Source of the DNA: Nephrocerus scutellatus
Lineage: Eukaryota; Arthropoda; Insecta; Diptera; Pipunculidae
Direction: 5' to 3'
NCBI GenBank assembly: GCA_947095585.1
Contig: OX352762.1
Span: forward strand, 27,566,669 to 27,630,668
Length of the DNA: 64,000 nucleotides
The translations under genes and the position numbers were made by a program. Below the pieces are notes generated by a model. That model saw only the letters and a list, made by a program, of their open reading frames with translations, was not told the origin of the DNA and made no database searches. This document shows positions 23,995 to 34,126 of this stretch, piece after piece; positions within the stretch are counted from its first letter, which is position 1; each line of letters begins with the position of its first letter.

Positions 23995-24858
23995 TAAAAA
24001 AACAACCCATAAAAATTAAAATTTTTCATGTAAATTGGTATGTGTTAAAATTTAAAGAAAATCGGGCTAATTTTTAAAAAAATTACATGGACACCACACG
24101 GGTCTCAGGGCCCTATCACTCCAACAAATTTACAAAAAAGTATGTCCATCAGTGATACACATGTGCTAAAAATTTGAAGAAAATCGAGCTAAAAAAATCG
24201 GGTTAATTTTTAAAAAAAAAATTGGGGCTCAATGACCCTGGGGCCCGGGGTCTCTAAAAATTTTACAAAAAGTGTTTTTCATCGGAGATACATACGTATA
24301 TAAAATTTGAAGAAAATCGGGGTAATATTTTTTTTTAATATTGGGGCCCCACGAACGGGGTCCGGGATCTCCAAAATTTTTACAAAAAGTCTTGTCTATC
24401 AGAGATACATGCGTATATAATTTGAATTTGAATTATTTTGAAGAAAATCGGTTTATTTTTTAAAAAAAATTTTTGGGGTCCCACGAACCCGGGTCCAGGG
24501 GTCTCCACATTTTTTACAAAAAGTGTTGTCTATCAGTGATACATGCGTATACAAGATTTGAAGAAAATCGTGTTATTTTTTAAAAAAAATTTTTTGGGTC
24601 CCACGAAATTTTTACAAAAAGTGTTGTCTATCAGAGATACACATGTGTATAAAATTTGAAGAAAATCGAGTAAAATTTTGTAAAATATTTGTATGTAATG
24701 GAATAGTGTAATAGAATAGTGTTGTCTCCGGAAATACATACGTGTGCAAAATTTCAATAAAATCGGGCTTTGGGAAGTGGGTTAAAAATTGATCGCAAGA
24801 TTTGGTGTGCCAGCCAGCCAGCCGCCACGGGCAAGTGAAGTTAATATAGAGAATTTAA
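23995..24858 (-). mobile_element. Mini-me/Helentron-like element, multi-unit copy (array member 1)
   Basis: Outer end aacccataaaaattaaaattttt at 24003, then about six internal units of roughly 110-120 bp, each with 'acaaaaagt(g/c)ttgtc...gagatac'. The conserved end unit follows, then a short (CCAG) run and 'agttaatatagagaattt' at 24839-24856. The next element starts immediately. Confidence 0.75.
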
Positions 24859-25339
24859 AAAAAAACAACCCATAAAAATTAAAATTTTTCTTGTAAATTC
24901 TCTAATCGGAGATACACACACACACACACCAAATGACGCAGCGGCAGCGAACAGCGCTGCTCACAAAGCACAGAGCTCAGACTTTGCCGTGATCTGATGC
25001 GATTTTGCGATATTTAAAAATTGTATATTGGGGTCCCCAAGGGGCCGATCGCTCCAAATTTTTACAAAAAGTGTTTTCCATCGAAGACACACATGTGTAC
25101 AAAATTTAAAGAAAATCGGGTAAATTTTGTAAAATATTTGTAGGGGAGCCCCCCGAAACCGAGGTCCGAGGGGCCTCAAATTTTAATAGAAAGTATTGTC
25201 ACCGGAAATATACATGTGTGTATATTTTCAATAAAATCGGGCCATTGGAAGTGGGCTAAAAATTGATCAGAAAATCTGACCAGCCAGCCAGCCAACCAGC
25301 CAGCCACGTGCACGCGAAGTTAATATAGAGAATTTAAAA
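24859..25339 (-). mobile_element. Mini-me/Helentron-like element (array member 2)
   Basis: Complete, and very close to the copy at 14216..14722. It has the same (CA)n run, the same GCAGCG-AACAG-CGCTGC hairpin (about 24943-24961), two units, CCAG repeats and both subterminal repeats. It abuts members 1 and 3 in the same orientation. Confidence 0.78.
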
Positions 25340-25341
25340 AT

Positions 25342-25610
25342 AAAAAAAAAAACAACCCATAAAAATTAAAATTTTCCTTGTAAATTCTCTAATCGGGGAT
25401 ACATACACTCATTTCCCGAACCCGAAGTCCGAGGGGTCTCATTTTAATAGAAAGTATTGTCACCGGAAATATACATGTGTGCAAAATTTCAATAAAATCG
25501 GGCCATGGGAAGTGTGCTAAAAATTGATCAGAAAATCTGACCAGCCAGCCAGCCAGCCAGCCAGCCAACCAGCCAGCCACGTGCACGCGAAGTTAATATA
25601 GAGAATTTAA
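25342..25610 (-). mobile_element. Mini-me/Helentron-like element (array member 3)
   Basis: Short copy with both ends, one end unit, and a long CCAG run with one CCAA interruption. Its right end 'tagagaattt' at 25599-25608 closes the three-copy head-to-tail array. Confidence 0.75.
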
Positions 25611-26290
25611 TAATAAGAAAATAAGCTTGATGCCAAACTCTGTCATATGCATTAGAAATATGGAGTGCAACAGCTTTTCGTTCACCAAATTGATCCAAAA
25701 ACCGGTTCCACTGTTCGGTGAGATATACCATCAAATCACCTGTAGAACGTTGCCCACAATCTGGTCCCATTATTATTTTTAAGCCGATTGATCTCTCTGG
25801 AAACTTCGTTTGCGTTTAGTGACGGGAGTATGGTTTGGTACTAAGTCAGTTGGAGCCTCCGGTTCCTCAGTTAACTGGCCATTCACCAAAGAATGAAAGT
25901 GCATTTTTTAAATTGCCGATTAAAATTAACTGCTTCAAAGCCGTAACGGTGGATTTCATTTATTGATTAAGTAGAAAGCCCATGGCTTGTACTCGGGACA
26001 TGATGTCTTGCATGACAGCTGATTTTTGTAAGACACCATTTCCTGTCAACCACATCTCCTGGATTGATATTATGTCAGCTTTTGGAAAGGAGATCAGTTA
26101 GCTATGTATACAGTATGCTACGTGCCAAGAGGAAATTCTTAAATCTTTCAGCCTTTTTTTTTTGTATGGTCTTCGTTGTGAATCAGCATTTCCGAGGTTC
26201 GATGAAAGTTTTTTAGGGGTAATCTATTTAGCCCTGCGCCAATTTTGCTTTTAATAATGCTACGTGTTATTCTGGTGACGGTGGATCGCC
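25611..26290 (-). pseudogene. LINE reverse transcriptase fragment
   Basis: The - strand includes FGERKAVALHISNAYDRVWHQA, a motif A block with the catalytic Asp replaced (ISNAYD for ISKAFD). It is related to the fragment at 47.4 kb (FGESKVVALDISKAFDKVWHQ). Farther left only scattered RT-like words remain. Confidence 0.5.
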
Positions 26291-26487
26291 CACAAATACT
26301 TTTTTTTATGTTGTCCGCAGTTGTAAATTCACTTGTAGTTACAAGCCTGGTGTACTTGTAGTTAAAACATAAATTTTTAATTAAATACTAATTTGGTTAT
26401 AAATTACAATTTACAAGCGAATTCACATATAATTGTTAAGATTTGTAGTCTTATGCTGGTCCTAGTATGTATAAGTAAAAAGTATTT

Positions 26488-26612
26488 GGCGCGACATCGC
26501 GACCATTCGTGTTGTGAGTGTTATATTTTTGCACATAAATGGAAGGGACCTACTCCTCCACATGCTCAGATGTCCAACGCACTAACCACTAGACACTAGA
26601 GCCACGGTGTCT
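26488..26612 (-). mobile_element. SINE fragment, variant head
   Basis: The reverse complement runs from 'caccgtggctctag' and 'gtggttagtgcg' to 'gtaggtcccttccattt' and 'gtcgcgcc'. The tail matches the SINE family at 31.6 and 56.9 kb. The head looks like a different tRNA-type sequence, and the middle (including box B) is missing. Confidence 0.5.
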
Positions 26613-28476
26613 ACCTAGGATGTATCAAATCTTATAAAATATATAATACTCAAACAAACACAAAAAGTTAGTCTACTTACTTGTACAAAAAATATCCATA
26701 AATTTGAAAGAATGACAGCTGTCATAATTATTCGAATAGTTCAAAATTAAAATTCTAAATGAAAAAACAACTCAATTTACCCAATCGAATGAGCTAATTA
26801 TTGTGTGGCTGATTTAACTGACAAAGTGCCAAAGATTTTAATAGACGAACAATGTGCTCTGCACACACATAAATCTCGCAACCAATGGCATGGAAACACA
26901 GCCAGTCTAAAAGATTTTATTGCATCATTTACAAGCATAAGTGCAAGCCCTACTTCTGCAGTTAATCGAAAACCACAATGTCCATCTGCTTGGTCATCTC
27001 AGCAATTCCGCTGCTGACGGCCGAAAGAACAGAACTAAATGAACTGAATAATCAGCCAGAACGCCGCAAGTCGAGTTGCACTGTCAAGATGAAAACTTTG
27101 GGCTGCTGTACAATCGCAAGCATTACCCAGAAGTGCATGTTAGGTGTCAACTGTTGTTCTAACACGTCGCCTCCTCGGTAATTCGCGACCGCCCAACGTC
27201 CAACAGAACGAGGTGACAATTTAAAGTTTTTTTTTCGGTTTTTTGTTACTACATATTTGCCCTTTTTGTGTCTACTTAATTTTTTCTAGGAGTAGAATGC
27301 TTGTAGGTAGCTCTATAATTTGTGTGCACAGTAATTTGATACGTTTTCAAGTACATATGTACAAACATACAGCTAAAGGTGGAAGGTGAAGATCTACATT
27401 CAGCTGCGATGTGTGCAGAGAAATGAGCATAAGACTGAAAGAGTTCGGTGATTCAGGAGCGTTGCTATTAAGGCGCATAGCCTTGCGTGTTTATAGATCT
27501 TTTTCTTAGGAATATCAATAATTACAGACGAAAAATATCAGTAATGATTGTGGGCCCGACAAGGATTTCAGAGTTGTTTTTAAACAGACCAATATGAGTG
27601 TACTTGAAATTGTGACAGCAAACAATTAACATTTGCAATACAACATGTAATACAGTATAACAGTTTGCGTGGAAAGTTATATAGTTATATAGTCTAATAA
27701 GTTAAGAAATAACTGGAAATGGCCTTAACAGCGGATAAAAACATCACTCCTGTCGCCAGAGTTAAATTTTTAACCAAATCTAAAGCGAAACAACCGACAC
27801 AATAATCAAGCACTAGCAAGATGGTATACCATGAATTTGTTAGGATTGAAGGCCGACACGTTCGGATATTGCAACGATGTTGATGCCGTACGTAGCCGTA
27901 CGGAGCTGTTTTATTATAATTTTTTTTCCTTGTTTTTGTACACAAAGTCACCAGATATCCCTTGGATTAAATGTTGTCCACATCGCATTCTCCTTCAGAT
28001 TCTATAACAATTACACGTTAACATGTGATACTCACACGAGTCCAAATGGAAATACAAAAATGTATACACAGAGACATACATATATACTTGTATGAGGGAG
28101 AAGCGATGACGATCAAAAAACGCGATAAAAGGCTCACAATAACTTTGTACGGCTGGGTCCATGCCGTTTCGCACCCAGATGCAGAAAATAATACCTAAAA
28201 GAGTGCGACAAGATATTAAATGACACAGTTCACTGGATGGTGCCTTCTTTCCTTTTTTGCTTCTACTGTACAACTACTGATGCGATAAACGTATGAAACG
28301 GATCCCGATAGTGATAGCCAGCAGTATCATATCAAGAATTTGGGAACTCCAACTCTGCAAGAGCACGTGTGGATGCAAGTGCAAAATTTGAAGATCGGAT
28401 CACATGGTGAAGTTCTTTGGGTAGAACAATTATAATCCACGATATAGGGTGATTGACTTCATATTATTTCCTTTCT
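26613..28476. other. No gene recognised
   Basis: AT-rich. The + strand frames at 26805..27181 are moderately open but show no domain or codon pattern I can defend. Confidence 0.4.
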
Positions 28477-28477
28477 T

Positions 28478-28750
28478 TTAAAATTCTCTAAAGTAACTTC
28501 GTGTCAGCATGTGTCTGTCTGTCGGTGGCTGGCTGTGGGAGTCTTCTAATCAAGTTCACCCACTTCCTAAATCCCTATTTTATTGAAAATTTGCACATAT
28601 GTGTATCTTCGATGACAACATTTTCCATTAAAATTTGGAAATTCGGACCCCAGGACCAGGGTGATCCCATATAAAAGTTCTCAAAATTAACCCAATTTAA
28701 ACTTTGCACACATGTGTATCTCCGATTAGAGAATTTACATAATTTTAGTT
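28478..28750 (+). mobile_element. Mini-me/Helentron-like element, short copy with mixed microsatellite
   Basis: Runs from 'ttttaaaattctctaaagtaacttcg' to 'cgattagagaatttacat'. The microsatellite slot reads GTGTCTGTCTGTCGGTGGCTGGCTG, mixing GTCT, GTCG and GGCT tetranucleotides. One or two internal units follow, and both subterminal inverted repeats are present. Confidence 0.75.
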
Positions 28751-29587
28751 TTTACCTTAGAGTGCTGGTCTGAGCTATCTTTACAGCAAAGACCTAAAAA
28801 ATCCTATCCCAAAGGACTTTCATCTTGATCAGTAGTGATCTTGATCGTTTGTATGCCAAACAGATCTTTTGAACTGATTGAATATTAATATTTTTAATTC
28901 TCTATAATATAGTAAAGCGAACTTCTCAGCTGGTGATATGGATAGTTGTAATTCAGTCTAAACACTGAATTATCTTAAAAGCTTAAAACTTTTTTTTATT
29001 TTTTTTACATGCGCCACATGCATCACAATTGTTTTAAAATTAGTCCCATTAAATTCTGACTGGTAGAAGCCGAGATATACGAGTTCCTACCAAACACTTT
29101 CCACTACTATAGACACAGGACACAAAAAAATGTATTGTATATAATATATTCTGGTATGCGAGTGACTAGACACACCGGTGTATCTATATTTAGTTGTAAT
29201 TCAGTCTAAATACTAATTTACCTTAGAAGCCTAATAGTATGCAACGTAAAATATAGGTCTTTTTTTCATAACCGATAGGCCATATTCAGTCATTTCAGCG
29301 ATTTCTGAAATAGACTGAAAAAACCACATTTTACTTTGCAAACGTTCAGGCTCAAAAAGAATCGATAGCGATGCGTAGATTGAGTATTTTTTTCAGTTTT
29401 CCTATGAATGAAAAAATTACGCTATCGCAAGCCGAGCGGTAGCCAATTGTTTTAAAACAAGTCCCATAAAATTTTGACTGGTAGAAGCAGAGATATACGA
29501 GACGACAAACAAACAAACGTTTAAACGTACATACGCACAAATGTACACACGTTCGCTTAAAAATTTTCATATCCACTTAATAATTCC
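28751..29587. repeat. Family-B repeat pieces
   Basis: 29025..29095 and 29415..29530 share 'caattgttttaaaa(t/c)(t/a)agtcccat', 'ttctgactggtagaagc' and 'gagatatacgag'. In the second, a (CAAA)n run follows directly. The same block recurs near 34.1 kb, 37.2 kb and, inverted, at 61.8 kb. There is no coding content. Confidence 0.55.
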
Positions 29588-29735
29588 CGATTTTCCTCAA
29601 ATTTTGTATACTTGTGCAGCTCCGGTGACAACAGATTTTGTAAAAATTTTGAGGGATCGGTTCCCAGCGCCAAGGACTCGATTTTATTCAAACTTTTCAC
29701 ACATGTGTATCTCCGATTAGAGAATTTATATAAAA
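29588..29735 (+). mobile_element. Mini-me/Helentron-like 3' half
   Basis: Contains 'tgcagctccggtgacaac', one unit, and 'tgtatctccgattagagaattta'. The 5' half and microsatellite are absent. Confidence 0.6.
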
Positions 29736-30060
29736 GACTAGCGGAAATACCCAGCGTTTCCCGGACGCCCTCATCAGACTACCCCACCCAACTGACCACC
29801 AAGACCCACATTAAGATACCCCCAAACCCCCATTTACCCACCACAAATATCACCGCTATTTATCAAATGTACGGTCTTCGAGTCAATCTCATACAAACAA
29901 TTCCTATCTACCCACCAACCCCCTCAACACCATCACCACACTAACATCCACCCCAACCATCCCCAGCATATCACAAAGTTTCAGCTATATCGGATGGACG
30001 GTATTCGAGATATCCCCGAAAACACATACAGATATACACACGTACGATACGATTTTAATT
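29736..30060 (+). repeat. C-rich repeat starting ACTAGCGGAAATACCCAGCG
   Basis: Begins 'actagcggaaatacccagcg' and continues as strongly C/A-biased sequence ('ccacccaactgaccacc', 'cccaccaaccccctcaac'). The same head occurs at 32003, and the same C-rich body at 37.38-37.56 kb. It is a dispersed non-coding repeat with strand asymmetry; its class is unknown. Confidence 0.5.
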
Positions 30061-30095
30061 TTAAGGGTTTATTAATTCTGGTTTTTCCTTTTCAT

Positions 30096-30450
30096 CTAAA
30101 CAACCTTTACCTTTCTCAAAGAATAATAATAATAATTTTTGGACACACTTGATTTTTTTGCTAGCTGGGTGACATGTGACGTCGTCGTGTTGAAACCACA
30201 TATGCTCCAAGTAACCATTTTCCGTTTTCGATTGACTGTGACTGCGTTGCTATCATTGAAGAAGAAGTATTGGCCAATGACCATTCCAGTATGAAACCCA
30301 CGCCACACAGTTAGTTTTTGGGTGTAATAGCATCTCGTGAAATGCTGGCTTGCCCAGATGCGACAAGTTTGCTTATTAACGAAGCCGTTGAGCTATAAAT
30401 AGGCTTCATCGCTGAAAATGATTAGCGCATGTAAGTTTGTCGCAACCGAA
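30096..30450 (-). pseudogene. Tc1/mariner-superfamily transposase fragment
   Basis: On the - strand the frame reads IIFSDEAYL, a stop, LNGFVNKQTCRIWASQH, then LTVWRGFHTGMVIGQYFFF. These are the same blocks as the transposase fragment at 20300..20810, but diverged, so at least two subfamilies are present. The first catalytic Asp (FSDEA) is kept; the C-terminal half is missing. Confidence 0.65.
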
Positions 30451-30589
30451 CGCGAGTTTTGATAACAATTTGAGTAAATTGCAAACGTTGTTGCAGCATG
30501 TTATTTTCCATGATTACATGGCAAGTATGAGATTACACGGCTCCGGTGGTCGGGTACCAAGCTCGCATAAGCGAAGAAGATTATAGTTG

Positions 30590-30910
30590 GCGGTAGAATT
30601 TATGGGATACGAGATCGAGGTAGACAAAGCCTTCGCTGAAAATGAACTAGGAGACACTCAGAGTTTAGATATGCCCATTGTAGGAAAATCGGATCGAGTG
30701 GAGATCAGATTAGTCGACTCCGGTGGACAAGTACCAAGTCTCACGAGCGAAGAAGATTTTCCATCCTGGTAGGATTTAGGCATTACGACATTGAGATAGA
30801 CGAAGCCTTCGCTGAAGAAGGACCAGGAGACACTCAGAGTTTAGATATGCCCAATTGGAGAAAAGTCGGATTGAGTGGAGAGATATTTTGCGGGAGGCCA
30901 GGAGACCATA
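30590..30910 (+). pseudogene. Two tandem decayed LINE C-terminal scraps
   Basis: Two direct copies of one roughly 190-bp segment share 'gagatcgaggtagac', 'aagccttcgctgaa' and 'ggagacactcagagtttagatatgccca'. The second ends in MPNWRKVGLSGEIFCGRP, resembling the MPNW...RDRWRDFLREA end of the 35.7 kb element. It appears to be a duplicated remnant. Confidence 0.5.
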
Positions 30911-31620
30911 GTTGCAGAGCCAGAGCATAAAGCTTTATTTAAAAAATATGTAGCCATATTGTGGGCGGCTACCCTTAAATTATTAAAAAACGTGCTATAA
31001 ACTATTTTATTATCCATGTAACTGAATGGATATTGGCTTGAAAACAGGATCGCTAAAGAGGATTTTATGAAAAGCCAATAGATGATCTTGGTTGAAAAGT
31101 CAAAGAAGAAGAAGAAAGGCATTAGTAAAAAAAACTGAGCTAGCACTTTTCATAAAATTTCACATACGGACGGACGGAATTATCACAAACAATGCCGCTA
31201 TAAATGTAGCACTAATACTTTCTTTTAATGGACTACTGCGTGTCAATTAGTTAGTAGATGACACTTATCACCATATGCAGTGCACATACATGAACATGGA
31301 ATGGTAGCGTCGTACAAGTGAACAAGCAACAATGCAAAGAAGTATTTGTATTCAATTACTTGGCTATTGAATTACAGTCCTGCAAGCAGAGCAGAGTCCG
31401 ACGTGAAAACTAGGTGGAAATTTTTGGGTTACATATTATTTATGTCTGTCGGACAGTTATTACATCGCTATTATAGCTTTATTATGAAGCTGAATACTCT
31501 AAAGAAGTATGTTCGCTACTACAGAGTGTATTGTTAAGGACTTAATTCTTAGTCGATTTTGGAAGGTTTAACCGTGCCACTGTACTAACATAAAGACGTG
31601 CAAATTTTTAAGATTCCATT
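30911..31620. other. No gene recognised
   Basis: Short frames only, no shared repeat. Confidence 0.4.
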
Positions 31621-31625
31621 ATTAA

Positions 31626-31908
31626 GTGTGGGCTCAGTGGATAAGAGCATGGACTTCTAAGCAGAGGGTTATTGGTTCGAATCCCAGTAACACTAAAAGT
31701 ATTTTTCACGGTGTCCCACCTCTCGCGAAAGTCTGACAAACGTCCGAGAGTAGTAACCTGTCACGGAAAGCTTCTCAATTCGCCGTTCTGATCCGACATG
31801 AAAATTGTAGGTCCCCTTCATTTGTGTGCAAAAATATATACATGCTCAACACAAACGGTTGCGAAAAGCCAGACCGCAATGGTCTGTCGCGCCTAATATT
31901 AATTAATT
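31626..31908 (+). mobile_element. tRNA-derived SINE, near full length
   Basis: About 283 bp. A box A-like 'ggctcagtggataagagcatgg' is followed about 45 bp later by a perfect-looking box B GGTTCGAATCC (31674-). The tRNA-unrelated body has 'ccacctctcgcgaaagtctgac' and 'tcacggaaagcttctcaattcgccgtt', with 'tggtctgtcgcgcctaatatt' at the end. Six related copies or pieces lie in this window. It would be transcribed by Pol III and mobilised by a partner LINE. Confidence 0.85.
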
Positions 31909-31997
31909 ATTAAGTGTTTGTCACGGGCATTTAAATTAAAATACAATTCGTCACGTTCTTTTCAAAAACAAAAATAGCTTATACATTTTTTTATATG

Positions 31998-32593
31998 TAT
32001 ACTAGCAGAAATACCCGGCGTTTCCCGGCTGTCCCATCCCACTAACACCCGCCCACTGACACCACGCCCACTGACCGACCGCCCACTGACACCCCACTAA
32101 CTAATACAGGCAAAAAATGTACACTTGTTCGAATATTCTTTATATGAAGATCATATATAGGGAAAACTACATTTTCCACCCCAGCGCTACCTATCGGGTC
32201 CAAATTGTCAACGACTTTCTTTTTATTTAAATATTATATGGTGTGAATTTGAGCCAAATCGTTCCATAAATAAGAATTTTCGGAAAAAAGATGACACCAG
32301 CGCCACCTAGCGGGAATTTCACAATTTACATAAATTCTTATGTCACCGACAACTCGAAACGTCATCATTCGTTCGCTGTTTTCGTTTCAATTCAAATCAG
32401 CATGAGCTGTCACGGCAATATATGAAATTCATTGGAATGACAGTGGCGCCATCTGTCGAAAATTGGTCGTACCAACTCAGAAACCTTCGTGGGCTCATGC
32501 ACAACAACTTTGCTCAAGATCATTAATGGTCAAATGCATAGTTTACGATTCTATTAAGGACATTGAGACAAACATTCATTTTTATATATATAG
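31998..32593 (+). repeat. Dispersed repeat ending 43 bp before a Sobp exon
   Basis: Head 'actagcagaaatacccggcg', then C-rich (CCCACTGACAC)-like sequence, a piece related to the 18.7-19.2 kb tandem repeat ('ctacctatcgggtcc', 'cgccacctagcggg'), and an AT tail 'tatatatatagatt'. The tail ends at about 32593, next to the branch/polypyrimidine region of the following exon. It is non-coding. Confidence 0.5.
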
Positions 32594-32635
32594 ATTGTAT
32601 TGTTAATTATTGTTGCTATTTGTTTTTCATTTCAG

Positions 32636-33038
32636 GACTTCGCTCAGACAGCAATGAACGAACTTCTTGGCTGGTATGGCTACGATGGTGTCGACCGTCT
32701 TGATCTTACAACAAAGTCCTCCCGTTTGTTACACTCAGGTCTGACCTCACCTCACAATCAAATGGAAAAACGAAGAAGTAGAAGTCGTAGCAATCGCCTG
32801 CATATGCAAATAAATGATATTTGTAACAATAACAATAGTAATAATAATAACAACAACAATAACAACAATATCAATATAACCAACAATCCACATAGCAATA
32901 ACAGCCGTAACCGTTTCCGAGGCACAACGTTACGCTGTGGCGGTGATAGCACATCATCCGATCATGATACTCAAAGTTCACGAGAGGATTCCAAAAGTCC
33001 AAATGCGGCCGAACAAATGGATGGTGATGAAAAAATAG
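32636..33038 (+). CDS. Sobp: Sine oculis-binding protein homologue, N-terminal-region exon
   Basis: Internal coding exon preceded by a pyrimidine-rich tract and CAG (intron end 32635). It is followed by the donor AG|GTTAGT (33039) and encodes 134 codons plus one base. It opens with DFAQTAMNELLGWYGYDG, the block that defines the SOBP family (vertebrate SOBP has FAENTMNELLGWYGYD). A basic Arg/Ser stretch (KRRSRSRSNR) follows, a possible nuclear signal, then an Asn-rich run of about 20 residues, and a Ser/Asp-rich acidic end. The last base (G) joins AT of the exon at 42036 to make Asp. The exon starts on a codon boundary, so the initiator lies in an upstream exon that I could not find. SOBP proteins are nuclear cofactors linked to SIX-family (sine oculis) transcription factors. 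Confidence 0.9.
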
Positions 33039-33879
33039 GTTAGTAACGAGTTCAATAAGAAGTTCTCGCTGGGGAATATCCTTATTTCATATTCAAGTTC
33101 AGTCGGTAACGCAAGTTTTAATTTCTCCAATTTTAATTTTCTTTTTCCTTTTTCTATGAAATTATTGGCTATCGGTTTCAATATTCTTTTGCATACAAAT
33201 GCACTTCACTGTCGGCCTCGTTAGGAAAGCATTACTTCGTTACTATTATGACATAGTATCCGCTATAGATCCCTGATGAGAATTTAGACGATGCGGCGGT
33301 CATCATTACTCCTAAAATATTTTTTATTCTTCAATGCTAAACAGCACTGTAATGATTTTAATGATGAAAACAGTAGCTGGTTTCGTTTACAATTTTTTTT
33401 ACCATATCCTTGAAAAATATTATGTATTTGATGTAACTGCCATTGTCTTGCCTCCGCTCGTTAATACTCATAGGTAATCGAAACCTTGTCATTAACATTT
33501 TCTCAGAATATTGGTTGGGCTAGTGGGTGGGGTTAGTTTGTAAGGTCAGTACCGCATATGACAGAATTCAGGAAGTTTTCCATAATCGTGGATTGTTCGA
33601 TAGACTTCAGTTCTTTAAATCTTATCCACAAGAAACGGCCGCTACGTGAAAAGCAGTAGCAATCTTTTACCATAAACATTTCAGTATTCAGTCAAAAACG
33701 AATTTTTTGACAACATGTGCCGTTCTTTCTCATTTTTTGAGAAAAAATTTGCACTTGCACGTTTTGTATGGTTTTTGTATCGAATTGGCCGAAAAAATCC
33801 GACGATGATAATGAGAATAACAAAAGAATTTATTTTAAAATTCTAACAGACAATTTAGTGACCTTTTTTCCTTTAAAAA

Positions 33880-34126
33880 CTATTTTTTTCACACACAAGT
33901 CACACGCGGCATATCAAAAATGCTGTATGAGACTTAGCTGCTCACAAAATTTCAGCTCTCTAGGTCGTGTGAAAGGTGGTTTAAATGGACCTTAAAGAAG
34001 TAAAAAAAAAACACTTGTCCATGCATCACGCGCGCCAAACGCGACGAGCGACACGCGTCATAAATTGAGCCATCGCAAGCCGAGCGCTAAGCAATTGTTT
34101 TAAAACCAGTTCCATTAAATTCTGAC
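33880..34126 (-). repeat. Family-B repeat
   Basis: Contains 'cacaaaatttcagctctctaggtcgtgtgaaaggtggtt', then 'gccatcgcaagccgagcgctaagcaattgttttaaaa'. The first block is the unit of the 40.6-41.2 kb minisatellite, and the second matches 29.4 and 37.2 kb. This links the two as one family. The copy stops exactly where the long-TIR element begins. Confidence 0.55.

Noticed and set aside
23995..25610. CRISPR array or satellite
   Set aside because: Eukaryotic context, units over 100 bp with no unique spacers, and recognisable element termini.
26805..27181. Possible small genes in overlapping + strand frames
   Set aside because: No start context, domain, splice signals or similarity within the window; length is compatible with chance.
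31626..31700. Functional tRNA gene
   Set aside because: The box A/B spacing is tRNA-like, but there is no complete cloverleaf, and the same sequence recurs with a common 200-bp body, so it is a SINE head.
32600..32635. Start of Sobp at the TTG/first in-frame codon near 32600
   Set aside because: These bases are the polypyrimidine tract and AG of the intron, and the family's conserved block begins exactly at 32636.
32758..32952. Minus-strand Leu-rich frame
   Set aside because: It is the antisense of the AAT/AAC (Asn) run in the Sobp exon.
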